Shown here: positions 31,944 to 44,073 of the stretch, piece by piece
Numbering within the stretch: the stretch's first letter is position 1
How the letters are laid out: every line of letters begins with the position of its first letter
Assembly (NCBI GenBank): GCA_011503125.2
Contig: WWBZ02000001.1
Coordinates: 5,394,001 to 5,458,000, forward strand
Direction: 5' to 3'
DNA length: 64,000 bases
Source: Botryosphaeria dothidea
Taxonomy: Eukaryota > Ascomycota > Dothideomycetes > Botryosphaeriales > Botryosphaeriaceae
Translations under genes and position numbers: made by a program
Notes under the pieces: model-generated
The model's database searches: none
Told to the model about the DNA's origin: nothing
Seen by the model: only the letters and a program-made list of their open reading frames with translations

Positions 31944-33702
31944 TGTGGGATATGTGAAGCAACCAGCTGTACTGCTCGAGTGTGGTTGTTGAGATGAAGA
32001 AAGGTCTTGCACGTCTTCTCAAGCACGGCTGAGTTGGATCAGCTGGCTTTTAACTCCCAAGTCGCGGTCAACGACCTGACTCCCGTGTGCCCGCTGGGCT
32101 GAATGCCGGCGCCGACTATCGTGTCCGAGCGGTGGGCTCCTGCATCGCCATGATCGCTTGGAGCTCAGCCTTGAGAGCCAGCCTGCAGATCCCCGACACA
32201 ACACCACCGCATTCCGGGCTCAGCTTCATGCAAAGTATGGGGGATAAGGGCTCGGCGTCCTGCTGATCTACATGATTCCTTAGGCGAAAGGAGCATAGTG
32301 CGGCAGCTTGGAGCTCATCCTGTACCTTGGAGAGGCCCGCGGAGGCTCTTCTCCAAGATGCGTCTTTGGCATCGCAACTCGTATACGCCCCACTGAGCGC
32401 TCGATGGCGTGAGAGCTTCAGGTACGGCGTCTCCGTCTTCAGTGGGGAACGATGCAGGAGAAGGGTTCGAGAACTGGGCCAGAACGATAAAATCCCCAGA
32501 TGAACGCCGCGTAGAGCACCTTTCCAGACTCGGTGGCGGCATGCCGGATCACTGGTGGGTTGATGTGTGCCCGTATAGCCAGGCACACACCGCGGAAGAG
32601 CGGGACGTCCGAGTCATGGGCTGCGCGGGTTGCTCTGCAAGATCGACACGCTTGGGAACCGACGAGGTCTTTTCTTTCTTAAAGACTACCGCGCTGTAGG
32701 ACCGCGAATCGGCGACCCTCCACGTCAACTCCAGCTATGTGATGCGTGTTTCTTCTAGAAGATTTGCAAAAATCTATGGACTAAAATCCGCTGCCCCTTT
32801 CGTATGTACAGGAGCAATGGTAGTGCTCCACGAATGCTCGACGGAGGCAGCGCTGACATGTAGCGGTCAGTGATGGGCGCTGATTGGCCGGAAAAGTGCG
32901 GGTGCTGTGCAAACGTGCCTGAACATCGACGCACAAGCCAATTGTCCGGTGTAGACTAGTTCCAGCTGAATGGGGCAGCCCTCTGTTGAAGGGCCGATTG
33001 CCATGAAATGGCGGTATCCCTGCATGAAGAATAGGGCTTACTCTTTCACTTCCATCCATCGATGCGTAGAGTCGAGCCGAAGCAGAAGGCAACTTGCACG
33101 AACACATGAGTGAGCTCCTAAGACACTGTGTTGGCTTTCATATGAATATTTGAAGAGACATAGTCATGCTCGGGTGATGAAGCAGAGAATTCAAACTTTG
33201 CGGCGTGAACAATGCCTCCAGAAACTGAAGAACCCCACAATGAGGTTTGGTATAAAGCATCTGAAACAGACTAAAAGGCCCGAGAACTTCGGGACACGGC
33301 TGCGTCAGTCATCATCGCATCAAAGAAGATGTCTCCAGGAATTGACGATTCTGCCGCCGCATCAAGCTTGTATAAGGGCCTTTTCCCCTTGCTCTTTTCA
33401 GGCCGCGATGCTAGGAAATGCTGGCCTTTGTTGTAACTCAGAACCATGTCATTGTTGGAATCAACAGTTGCCTGTCCAACGCATGCCAGCGCTTCTTTTA
33501 CCGTCAGCTTTTTGATTTGAGGCATTCGAGCAATCGGACATGTTCCGAGCTGCGCTTATGCCGTGGAGATTGATCGATGTATACTGTCGGGAACAGTTCG
33601 AGGCTGTCAATCAGGTGACGGTGGCGACGAGCTCACTGAGCTTGTGAATCCCGGTACAATGACACTGCGGGGATTCAGGTCCGCACTGTCCGCTGAGTTT
33701 AT
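31944..33702. other. Intergenic region upstream of ECM33
   Basis: Contains the promoter of the minus-strand ECM33 gene. Short frames occur, such as an 84-codon minus frame at 33271-33525 (MPQIKKLTVKEALACVG), without recognisable motifs. The right end may include eroded sequence of the neighbouring relic. Confidence 0.4.
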
Positions 33703-34925
33703 TTACTTGTGCTGCCTCTCCCCAGCTTCGGACATCTCCCCAATTACTACCGCTACGCCTTCCTCGATCCCAGCGACAAACTTGAAGCCCTTTGATCTAT
33801 ATATCTGCAAAGCCAGGGAACAGCACGGCCAGTTTCCTCCTGCGCATGCGTCGGGGTGACGCCGCTTCTCCGCAAGATGAAATGGGAGGGCGGTTTCCCC
33901 ATGCTTGATAATTGAGTCATACACAGCAGCCCCACTATCTTTAGAGACCCTCCCTGGCCAGATCCTTGAGCAGTGAACTGGAAAGATGCCCATGTGAGCG
34001 TGAGGTGTAGTACCACGCAGAGCTCCCGTAGCAACTAAGCGGATTTAGCTTCGACATCGTAAACAAGCATCGGAGTGCGTCTCGATTTCTGGAGCTTTTC
34101 CTCGATGGAATCAGGTTCAAACAGAATGATGGGGTCATATCTGGGAATGGATATCTTGTGCTAAGGCTACCGCCGACTGAGCCGCCTGTAGCAAAATTGG
34201 ATGTCAACCCGACCATAATGGCTCTTTCTCACTCCAAAATTGACCTGGATTAGACATTGGAAGCATCTGACCGGCGGATTGCATCGTATCCTGATGACCT
34301 GGTTCCAAGATAGTTGAGCATGTGCGGAAAATAACCTACGAATGCTCGTCTCTCTTTTGGTGATTCTAAGCTTTCCGCCGGCCTCATATCTTTGCATACG
34401 TCTTCCGGGTCATCCCATGTTGGCAATTGACCTTTTTTTTTTAATAAAATAACTACCAGAAGCGGAGTCTTGGCCGGTTTTCTTCGTTCGCTCCCCGGAA
34501 TGGATTAGGACCATTCTTGGTTTTGTACCGACAAAGTGCCACTGCACTTCTTCCTCACAGCCATCACCGCTCCCAGGCCTTGTCATTGGAACAAGAGCAG
34601 TGTAGCTGCCCTTGAAGATAGTTCCGTCTCCATAATGAATAGGATGATGGACCATTGCTTGCCTGGCCATGATCTCAAATGGAATCTTCAACCCTCAACC
34701 ACACTCCTTTTTTAATACAAGAAAGCCTTGGGCAAGGACATAACCTTCAAGAAGCATGTTGTACGAACAGGAGCATTTGAACAAGCCAAATGGAAGCGGA
34801 TACATAGGCTCAGGGCGTACCTCGAAGTTGAAACTTGCGTTTTGCTCACACATCACCCTGGGTCCATGTATGTTACCTTGTGCCGGAGGTCTGCAGACAG
34901 CTGTGAGCCATGAGAAAACTGCCAA
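33703..34925 (-). pseudogene. Remnant of a large fungal-specific gene
   Basis: Read leftward, blocks of protein-like sequence follow one another but are broken by stops. The first is FSWLTAVCRPPAQG...EGYVLAQGFLVLKKECG. An in-frame TGA at 34695-34697 interrupts it, and the same frame continues KIPFEIMARQAMVHHPIHYGDG...KGSYTALVPM and VQWHFVG. Near 34390-34230 a frame reads RRAFVGYFPHMLNYLGTRSSGYDAI, then two stops, then MVGLTSNFATGGSVGG. A last block, VYDSIIKHGETALPFH...GNWPCC...EEGVAVVIG, lies at 33703-33993. The order resembles a family of roughly 1000-residue fungal proteins of unknown function that I recall without a domain name. The 5' part is probably the frame at 35083-36268. No function can be expected from this copy. 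Confidence 0.55.
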
Positions 34926-35082
34926 GCCTCAATCAAACCAGCTCTATACGCCGTGATGGTGACTCGGCACGAAGTCTGCTCCTAAGACTCAGATAAAGCT
35001 TCTACTTTTTCGGCAAGCATTGAAATGCCGGTGGACTCCTGACTGTCATAGTTGAATTCAACTTTCAGTGATCAATGTCATG

Positions 35083-36268
35083 CTAAAAGAAACCGAATTG
35101 TGGGATATTGGACTTAGATGTCTCTGATAGCCCAGAGATAAACTCCGAAGCTGTGAAAGCTCGAAACAATGAGTTCATGTTTTCCCACGCAAAGTCTACA
35201 TACTCGGCGCAGGAGCAAGCATATGCTTTATCTGGTTCCCCGGTGATCACCATGACTGTTTCGAGCTCATCTGATCTATTCAGACCATTTGAAACGAACT
35301 CAAACAGTTCCCATTGGACATTGATGTCAATGGTGTAACGACCATCGGAAAAGGCCAGACAGATAACATTTCCCAACTTTGGCCCATCGATGATTCGCCT
35401 GGAGGGAACACCGAATATAAGATCCTTAATGGTGGCTAGTGATGAAATCTCTTGCTTCGGTTCCAACTCCCTCTTGAGACGATCGTCATCTGATAAGTCT
35501 TCGGTGTCTATGGTATCTCGCAAATCCTCGTCAAATTGATCCGGTGCGAACTTTTGCCGAAAAGCTTCCGCAATTAGTCCCGCTTTGAGGTGTATAAGGT
35601 CTGCACTAAGGTGCTCGTTGTTGGTTGCTGCCTTTTTCTTTAAGTGAATAGAATAGGCGCGGACAAAACGGTGGAAGTTTCTTTCAAAACAGTCCGGTCC
35701 AACACTACGCTTTGAGATTGCTTCTTGAACTACTGAAGCGAGTAGTCGATCCTGTGATAACAAGATGATCAAATTTTCGATTGCTGACTGGGCCTCTTTT
35801 TGAGAATGACCGAAAGCTTCAGACATGAGCGTGCTATTCTTTTGAAGTGACCTCATAGTACGTTGAGAGAAAATCGATGGGAACTGATCAGTGATGCTTG
35901 ATGCTCCTGAATGTGTAGAATCTGCTCTGTCTGGTTTTTATGTCTTAGTCCGTACCACTGAGGATCCTCTGCTTTTGACCTGGTACTTTGAACCCGAGAT
36001 TTTCCGCAAAATTCTGAGACAAAAAGTTTCCATTGAAACCGGTATTCAAGAACGCCCTTGGGAAGCTCAAACCTTGTCGTTGCTCTGACCATTGCTTCTC
36101 GATTTTTCTAGTCCGAACGAAGTCCTTGGAAAGCCTGGAGATGCCTTGCCGGGGATTGCATGAAGGCGATATGTCATTGGAACCGCTAGTTGACTGATCT
36201 TTACAGACTGATGCCATAGATAGTAGAGAGGTGTCCCCAAATATCTCTAGCAAATCTTGAGTAGCCAT
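35083..36268 (-). CDS. Hypothetical protein, probably the 5' part of the decayed gene
   Basis: A two-exon model, 35987-36268 and 35083-35883, joined by a 103-nt intron (GTACCA...GATCAG), gives 360 residues starting MATQDLLEIFGDTSLLSM. The middle has a helical stretch (NLIILLSQDRLLASVVQEAI...FERNFHRFVRAYSIHLKK) of a kind found at the N-terminus of large fungal-specific proteins, followed by an acidic segment and INVQWELFEFV, CSCAEYVDFAWENMNSLFRAF. There is no signal peptide or membrane segment. The stop at 35083 comes where that family would normally continue, and similar downstream sequence appears, broken, at 33703-34925. It may be a truncated but expressed protein, or simply the better-preserved part of a pseudogene. 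The splice choice is uncertain. Confidence 0.45.
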
Positions 36269-37081
36269 CTTCGGATGGAGTTATTCATTATCCGTCGAGA
36301 GTTTGTAATTGTGAGGACTGCCGTTGATGACCTCTATCACGTTGTACTTCTCGATCTCTGAAAAGTCGGGGCTTTGCTTGCCTCTCTTTCCCTTGAAGCG
36401 AACTCTGTTACTGACTTGGAAAGTGGAGGGAGAGAGGCTCTCGCTCTGTGTTTGTTAGCGTATTTACTTACCTGATCCCTGCTGACATGCCTGACTACCA
36501 ACTTGAGCCATTTTCGTGGCCGTAACAAGGTAACGGTTGTGTTCTCGCAATTTTTCGTATGTGAGGTATGGAGGTGTCACTGGCGAGTGGTCAGTGTGAT
36601 GGATTTTTTGGAACGCAAACGAAATTTATTCTTTGAGCTGATGAGGCAGAATCCGAGTTCAGCAGGACACATTACCCCTCTTTCCGAACGCGGATTCCTT
36701 TCTACCAACAATAAGCGAGTGTGCATATGCTAGCCGCATAGGTGGCTGCGGCTGCGGGGAACAAACAAGGGTGTGATTACGAACTAACAGCATCTCCGCT
36801 GTCGTTAAGAATCTCCAATTCCTACCTATGGATGTCTTAGCCTTACAATTTTTGTCTATTAACTGACCAAATGGAAAACATGCTGCGAGAGAACAACAGT
36901 GACACCGGTGGGGAAAACCCCTTGCCGTTTAATCGGCAGACTAATGGAATACTGCGTTGTAATTCTTTTTTGATTGATGCCAAATGTACCGGGGAAAAAG
37001 AAATGACGGGTTACTTTATACCAGAAGGCTAAAAATGATAGGCCATCCCTTCGCATCTCCGATAGAACTTAAAATTCGGTG
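36269..37081. other. Intergenic region
   Basis: Lies between the hypothetical gene and the ligase regulatory subunit, both on the minus strand. Short frames only; nothing recognised. Confidence 0.4.
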
Positions 37082-38099
37082 TCAGTCATGAATTTCAGCC
37101 GCCGCAAAATAGCCCTTATTCTCCACTACGCCTCTATCCTTCACCACGGCCGTATACTTCACCACCCACTGAGGCGTGACGTCACCTTTCAATCCGTCGG
37201 TTGATCCATCAGAACCAGCGAGAACACCGGCGCCCTTCTCACCAGGGCCCAGAAGCTCTCTAACAGTACCGGATGGGAGAATATTTGTGCAATCGTTGTG
37301 CGTCAGTAGCTCGATCCCTTCTTGCTTGGCATAAAGAATCAATGGCTTAGGTACGACGCAGCAATCTCGCACATTGATCTGATCCACACTTGGCCTGATT
37401 CTCGCCTTACTCAAGAACCGCGATAACCTTTGCGACCCAAACTCCGAGAGCCCCAGCTTCGCAATCAGCCCTTCGTCATGCAGTTTTTCCACGGCTCGCC
37501 AAGTCTCAATCATGCTGTCGATGTCTTCCGCACCCATCCCGCTCTCCGACCCTGATCCGCCTGCCGGTATGCTATCACTCTCATCGGCATCCGAATCCTC
37601 GTCATCGGCGTCGAACGCGATGCCAGGGAAGGAAACTATCAGAAGGTCGATTGACGGGACGTGGAGCTCCTTCAGCACAAAATCTATGGCATCTCTTGTT
37701 TGTGTGACGCGCTGGGCGATGGGAACGTTGGGCAGATAGAACAGTTTGACCGTAATATCGTAGGCGTCGCGCTCTTCAGACAAGCCCGAGTCGGAGAACT
37801 CGATGGCGGGAATGTAAAGATCGGCGCCTTGCTGGGACGTCCAGTCGCGGAAGGAAGTTTGGGCTGACTTGGAGGAGACGTCGCCGTTTGTGGAGGGGGC
37901 TGCTGATTGCTGGTGGGCGGCAAAGTGGGCGCGGAGGGAGGAGGTAAGTTCGGTATTGGATTTCTCGATTAGGTTGCGACGGATGGCGGAGGGGCCGCCG
38001 CCCATGATATTTCTGGCACGGATGATGTCAGACTACTGAACAAAAGCGACAGAGACGGAGTGTATGGACTTACGACGTAGAGAGAATTAGCCTTGTCAT
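37082..38099 (-). CDS. GCS2: Glutamate-cysteine ligase regulatory (modifier) subunit
   Basis: Exons 38074-38099 and 37082-38012 with a 61-nt intron; 318 residues starting MTRLILSTSNIMGGGPSAIRRN. It is an aldo/keto-reductase-fold protein of the GCLM type, which binds the catalytic subunit, lowers feedback inhibition by glutathione and raises glutamate affinity. Recognisable parts are ITVKLFYLP, VPSIDLLIVSFPGI, ETWRAVEKLHDEGLIAKLGLSEFG, LSRFLSKARIRPSVDQINVRDCCVVP and ELLTHNDCTNILP, all corresponding to AKR barrel strands and the GCLM signature. An acidic insert (DADDEDSDADESDS) and a Gly/Ser stretch interrupt the barrel near residues 145-170. Cytosolic. It lies on the same strand as the catalytic subunit gene about 20 kb away and is divergent from AP-1 sigma across 352 nt. 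Confidence 0.92.
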
Positions 38100-38451
38100 A
38101 GTGGGGTGAGTGATGTTGTTGGTGGCTTTTGACTGAGAGCGGCGCTTCAAAGCACGACGGGGATGTAGAACTATATTCAACAATGACTGAAGATCGCGAC
38201 TCTGGCGCGAGGTGATCTCCATGCCGCGCTGGCAGAAGAATATGGCGCAATGTCTGCGCAACGGCGGTGGAAGTCGGACGACAGCGATAGATAGTGTAAG
38301 CAACTATTGGGCCGGCGGAGAGCGGGGCGCATGGGCCTCGCGGCGGGGCTCTTCCGCGCAGCTCTTGGCTCAGAGTCGAATCCCAAATTACACGCGCCTT
38401 CAATCCCCCTCCATCCACCCTCCGAGCTCTCCCACCTCACGCGACACCGCC
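38100..38451. promoter_or_regulatory. Divergent intergenic promoter of GCS2 and AP-1 sigma
   Basis: 352 nt between the ATG of the ligase regulatory subunit (minus) and the ATG of the sigma adaptin (plus). Both promoters must fit here or overlap the genes. No clear TATA box; a pyrimidine-rich stretch (CAATCCCCCTCCATCCACCC) precedes the sigma ATG. Confidence 0.5.
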
Positions 38452-39237
38452 ATGGCGATCAAGTGAGTGCAGCAATGCGCTTCTTACAGTGCATGCGATG
38501 CTGACGGCACCAGGTACCTTATTCTGCTCTCGCGCCAGGGCAAGGTGGTGCGTTCCTCCTCAGGCAACCTTTGTCCAAAGCTTCGGGCTCCCACTGACGG
38601 CATGCGCAGCGCCTTGCGAAATGGTTCACCACTCTATCTCCCAAGGACAAGGCCAAGATCGTCAAGGACGTCTCTCAGCTAGTCCTCGCCCGACGCACGC
38701 GCATGTGCAACTTCCTCGAGTACAAGGGTATGCCACCTGGCCCCCGTCGCCCACCCAGCTACGCCCCTGGAAGCAGACCAACTGAATTGCTACGCGCAGA
38801 TACCAAGATCGTCTACCGCCGCTACGCCTCCCTTTTCTTCATCGCCGGCTGCGACTCCGAAGATAATGAACTCATCACCCTCGAAATCGTGCATCGATAC
38901 GTCGAGCAGATGGACAAGTACTACGGCAACGTGTGCGAGCTGGACATCATCTTCAACTTCCAGAAGGCCTACTTCATCCTCGACGAGCTTCTCTTGGCTG
39001 GCGAGATGCAAGAGAGCAGCAAGAAGAACGTTTTGCGTTGCATCAGCCAGCAGGACAGCTTGGAAGACATGGAAGTAAGTTCAAATCTGCCATTCCACAC
39101 CAATGGCCCACGGGAGTGTCTGCGGCTCCGGCTGTGGTCAGCAATACATGCGCTTTCCCAATGCACCGATTCAAGACAGCGTTGAGCGTTAACGCATCCT
39201 GCAGGTCGAGGACGATGGCGTCACCAAGATTGGATAA
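38452..39237 (+). CDS. APS1: AP-1 clathrin adaptor complex small subunit sigma
   Basis: Five exons: 38452-38462 (11 nt), 38514-38547, 38610-38727, 38800-39074 and 39205-39237; introns of 51, 62, 72 and 130 nt; 156 residues, the usual size. The protein starts [15 protein letters not shown], continues [21 protein letters not shown] and [28 protein letters not shown], the classic sigma-adaptin block, then [38 protein letters not shown] and ends [10 protein letters not shown]. Sigma subunits stabilise the AP-1 core and help recognise dileucine sorting signals at the trans-Golgi and endosomes. RTRMCNF is typical of sigma-1. An open 15-codon segment preceded by a good acceptor at 39363-39410 could be an alternative last exon. 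Confidence 0.95.
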
Positions 39238-40427
39238 GCATTTGATAGCTTGTTGCTGCTACCCTGCTTATATACCTGAGTGTGACGGTCGTACCTTGTC
39301 TCTCTGTGTTCTTCCCAAGCACTCCAGATGCGTCGAAATCTTTTGCTGATGGAATTGACCAGGATGCCGACGCCATAGAGGACAAGATCCGTGCGACCGG
39401 AATGATTTAGAAGCTGTACCACTCGGTGCTGTTGCGTATGTTCAGTTGACGGAGCACGAGCCAAGGCATGCATTGGCGGGAGTTAAGGTGTTTTATCGGT
39501 TCGTGTGGGTACTAGGGCTCGAGGGGAGAGCTCTGCCTGTGTATGATACCTCCAACGCCCTTTGCCGCAGGCAAGGATGGACTGGCGCTTGGATTTAGTA
39601 CCTAATGAAGCTACGAATAACTGCATCAACGACCTCGAGACTTTCTCGTGCAGCTTGCTGCGCTCATCGGTCCGCTGAACAGCGACAAACTAACAGAAAC
39701 CACCGGTTATGACAGCTGAGGTTTCCTCTATGCTCCAACCTGCAATTCACCAATAGAGAATCCCATGGCGATACACGAGGCTGGATGCAGGACTCCGGAT
39801 CGACGCTGTGTCTTCAGGAATGCAGCGTCGCATCTTCTCACGACCACTCACGAGCACGACTAGCATGATGGCGCTGTAATTCAGTAAACATATCAGGGCC
39901 GTTCAAGCTGACACGTTTGTCAAGCAGCATTTCTCACATGGAGCAGCAACGGCCCCTGAGTGGTGGATGGATGACGCAGGGAGCATCACGTGCATCGTGG
40001 ACTAGGCCGGCATCACGGAAGCCAGCCGTGCCAGCCCAGCGCGCTCTCCACTCTCGGTCCAGGCCCCCTACATCATCGCCGGTCCACCGCTCCACCTCAC
40101 ACCCCCGATAAGGTCACGAACATACCATGCCTACTATCTCCGTCAACCCCAGTATCACGACCATCGCATCCTCCTGCTAGACGCTCCGCCGTCTGGCTCG
40201 CACAGCGCACGAAGCTCGGTCTTTGCAGCCAGCCTAGAGTGATCTTCGCGTGTTGTCTTGCTACAGCAGGCCCTAGACAACACCGCACCTCCGCATCCCC
40301 CGAACAAAGCTGCGCCGCAGCGTCCGTCCGCGACCCCCCGTCTCCTATCCATTCCACACTCCCTGGGAACACTACGACCTCGTCCACCTCTCCAGACCAG
40401 GAAACTCAATTCCGCGCAACTCTCACG
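39238..40427. other. Intergenic region between tandem genes
   Basis: 3' end of AP-1 sigma and promoter/leader of MAF1. A possible alternative sigma exon lies at 39363-39410. The right part (40070-40427) is C-rich leader sequence with several small upstream frames. No other gene supported. Confidence 0.45.
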
Positions 40428-41641
40428 ATGAAGGTGCGTCCTACTCTCCTGAGTCTTGTGCGCGCGCATCCACTCGGACAGCTTCCGGGAGGCCCGGTGA
40501 TGTCTTTGAGGGCTTTGCGCATCCGCGGACCACGATAAACGACATTTAGCTAACCCGCGTCGTGCTCTAGTACCTATCACTACGCGATTTCGAAGACGTG
40601 ACGAGCGCGCTCAACTTCGACACGCCCGACTGCCACGTCATCGGCGGCTGCGACTTGTACACGACCAAAGCCGCCGGCGGCGACAAGAAGCTCTACAAGA
40701 ACATCGAGAACTCGTTGGAATCACAACATGAATCGGTGCTGCGGCTGTCAGCATCGCTGTCCCCGCCGCAAGCGGAGTCGCTCGCCGAATCCTTGAACTT
40801 GTCGCGATCGAGCCCGTTCGGACCACTCAGCCAGATCTCTAGCCGGCGCACCTTCGCCTACTTGATAGCGACGCTCAACGCTAGCCACCCGGACTACGAT
40901 TTCTCGCACATCCTCCGCCCGACCGACTTCCGGAAAGAGCGCAGCTTGCGGGCAGTAATGAACACAATAGACACGACGCTGTACAACCTGCGCCCGCGGC
41001 CTTCGGGCGCCATGCTCGCAGTACCTCCGTCGAGTTGGTCGAGCGGCAGTGGCGGCGCCGCGTCCGGGACACGCACGCCTGGCGGCCACCAAATATGGGG
41101 TCCGCGAATGTGGCGCCTGATCGATAACGAGATGAATCTGCGCGACTGCGCCATTTACTGCTACCAGCCCGAGGAGGATCCCTTCGACGGCGAGGAAGGG
41201 AGCATTTGGAGTATGAACTACTTCTTCTTCAACAAGAACCGCAAGCGCGTGTGCTACATCTACCTGCGCGGCCTGAGCATCATGTCGCACAGCCCGGCGG
41301 TGCGGGCGGCGGCCGCCGCATCGCACATGGGTGCCGGCAGCAAGCGCGGAGCAAGTCACAGCACGTTGTCTATGGGCCTGGACAGCGCGGATAAGCGCGC
41401 AAAGTACTGGCTTGGCGATCGCGCTGAAGGCCATAGTTTCTCGTCGGGCTGGCCGGACGATGACGATGATGTCATGGTCATCCCGCATCCGGGCGACGAT
41501 GAGGTCGATGCGGATGAGGAGCTTATGGACTACGTGGAGGAGGAAGATGAGGAGTTCGAGGACGACGAGATCGAGCGGCAACGGGAGAAGAGCGCTGTGC
41601 GCGACATGAGTGAGCATATTGCCGACATCATGGAGGTCTAA
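40428..41641 (+). CDS. MAF1: Maf1, repressor of RNA polymerase III
   Basis: Exon 1 is only ATGAAG (40428-40433); a 137-nt intron follows, and exon 2 (40571-41641) begins YLSLRDFEDVTSALNF. Total 358 residues. Maf1 binds RNA polymerase III and Brf1 to shut down tRNA and 5S transcription under stress and TORC1 inhibition, moving to the nucleus when dephosphorylated. The three conserved boxes are visible: the N-terminal box A with HVIGGCDLYTTK and YDFSHILRPTDFRKE; box B in WGPRMWRLIDNEMNLRDCAIYCYQPEEDPF; box C in WSMNYFFFNKNRKRVCYIYLRG. The Ser-rich linker after SASLS and the segment near 80-100 could hold kinase sites. The C-terminus is strongly acidic (YVEEEDEEFEDDEIE). The first-exon assignment rests on the family's invariant MKYL start and a good CTCTAG acceptor. 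Confidence 0.95.
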
Positions 41642-44073
41642 AGGGGGGTTCATGAAGGGCCAAGAGAGCGCGGATCTTACGTGTTCTGCCGACGCTTCCG
41701 AATGGGGAGATGTCCTTTTGACCGCCTCTGGTATACGAATGAGCTCCGATGAATGGCCGACGACGGCGACGATTGAGAACCGTGTTCAACATTGCACGGC
41801 CGGCAACAGACCCATCACTACGAACTGGAGACGATGATCATGGAATGCGTCTTAAAGCTCAACGCAAACCCCCCTCCCGCTTATAGCTAATGTCTTTTTT
41901 CCGTGTTCTGTTCCAAAGTTTATTGCACTCATCATCGGGTAAGACGCAGGCGCTCCGGCCGGTGGGAGAGGCTGCGAACGCTGTGTGTTTCGAAGATACC
42001 CACATGTTTCCTTATTTTTCGTTTACTACTGTTTTATTCAATGGTTCTTTTCTTGCTCTGGTGTGTTCAATCCTCTTTTCCGTAACAAATTCTTGTCCGC
42101 ATGGGCACATACGAAATCTTATTGTCAGGCAAAACAAAACGGCGTTTTCTGGTGCGTGGGAGGCATCAGATGATTTCACACGCCATTCAGCAATCAAATT
42201 TCTGCGTAGCATCGTCTTTTTGTCGTTCTGGGTCTGGTACGGGAGGGAAAGGGGTGTTGGGTAGTGTTTTGAATCTGCATACGCCGAGCTGTGGGTAGTG
42301 TGGCGGCTACTCACATGGTTCAGCGCGGCGTTTCTTGTTTTGTGGACTGGGTCGGATTGCTCTTCTGCCATTGTTTTTGCTGCAGTTTATGAAATTGAAG
42401 AAAGATCACTCTTCACTTGTAGGTGCACTTCGCTTATGATGTGTGTGCGTTATTGGAGCAAGCTGAAGTGCGGCTCGGATAAAGGTATTCGTATTTCGGA
42501 TTCTCATTCAGTGGTCTCCAAGTGACGAACTGTATATGGTCAGGAATGGTTCACCTGACTCAAGTTTATGTTCTCGTTTCTTATACACCTCCTGCTTGCC
42601 TAACCATCATTTTACGCTACAGCTGCGTCTCTTGGCAAGCTTTCGATGAACCACATGCCATCTACTGTCGCGGTGCGCGTCGAGTTTTCTTTCAATTCTA
42701 CGCGGACACAGGTATATACATCAACCTGGTGTAATGAGGTGAGGCCCCCATGAGGTAAGCAGCTCTGTAGCATCGCAAGAAGATGGTGATGCTCAAAACT
42801 GCGGGCTAAACCTCTATGACAAACCTTGTGGCTCTGTGATGGATTCTCCAGGAGCGGAGACAGTGTCTCTGAAGATCATTCTAGCTGCTAGAGGACCAGT
42901 CTATACGGCTGGCTCGATTTCTGAGCAAGACGAAGCTCGAGAACTTTATATGGAGGGGAGTGGCGAAAAGGCGCTTAGATTTCCAAGCCACTCACTCGAT
43001 GAATCTGCAGTTGTGGCGTTAGGGTTGATGGCCTGGCCTCGGGATCGAAACTAGTAGGGTATGTGTTTAAACTAAACAGTGAGGAGAAAAGTGACTCTCT
43101 TTAGAAACCTCCTAATAGTATGTTAAGTATGCTCGTACTCACCGTAGCAAGCGTCGTTGCTGCTTAAAAAGAGCCACTACTCCTCTAAAAATGCCGTATA
43201 TTTCTATTAAAGTTCTCGGAAGTACTAATAAATTCGCAGGGCTAAAGAACCGTGGAGACTTCCGCTATAGCTAAGAATGAAGTTTCGGGTACGTATTTTG
43301 AAGCCCTGACAAGCAATAAGCATATTTTTCAATAGTGCCGGCGAGCCCTAGACAATCATTAACACCTACTGCCGATCATCACCAACCCCGACTCCCTCAC
43401 GGGGCAAGGAAAGAAAGGGCGTGTTAATAGCTAACCCCAGTGGTGCGAGAAGAGTCTTCACGAACTGGTACATCGGAACATTCCCTGTGCTTGCTCAAAT
43501 ACAGACACACGAACAAGAGTTCGCTGTTGATGATCAAAGAAGCCTTCAACCTTCTAACGACTATATCCTTATAAGCACAGCCATAAGAGAAAACATGCCT
43601 ACAAGGAAGCTGGAGCCAATGAAGCACCGACACTCGCACCAGGGGGCAAACCTGTCGATCACCGATATATCGAATCTAGGCACTGGGCATTATCATCCGC
43701 ATGACCCCCTCCCCCACTCTTCTGGCCGAACTTCCGCCGGAATTTGGAATTTGTGGGATAAAGAAGGCACAATGCAAAGAATTCGTACACGATACCAGAA
43801 TGCTTTCTTTCAAGTGTAGAATTGGTGACCATTGCCCTTTCGACTACCCAAGCGATTACCTAAAAATCTGAATTCCGTTTTTTGTTTTGACGGAAAAGGT
43901 TACTCTCATGACAACAAGAATGGGGATAAAAAGGAAAGGTCTTAAGCAAAAAAAAAAAAGCCAAAGGCTTACAAGACAAGTCCTCGCCAGACAAGACTAC
44001 GCTTCCATACGCGAGAAATTAAATCCAAAGAACGCCCTATTCAACAAGGAAAAGGTCGCCCGTCTATTTGAGT
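41642..44073. other. AT-rich gene-poor region between convergent genes
   Basis: About 2.4 kb between MAF1 and RVS167, which converge. 43080-43330 is notably rich in TA steps (CTAATAG, TTAAG, GCTATAGCTA), as in repeats altered by repeat-induced point mutation, but I could not match it to another copy here. A run of twelve A lies at about 43949-43960. No coding region is supported. Confidence 0.4.
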
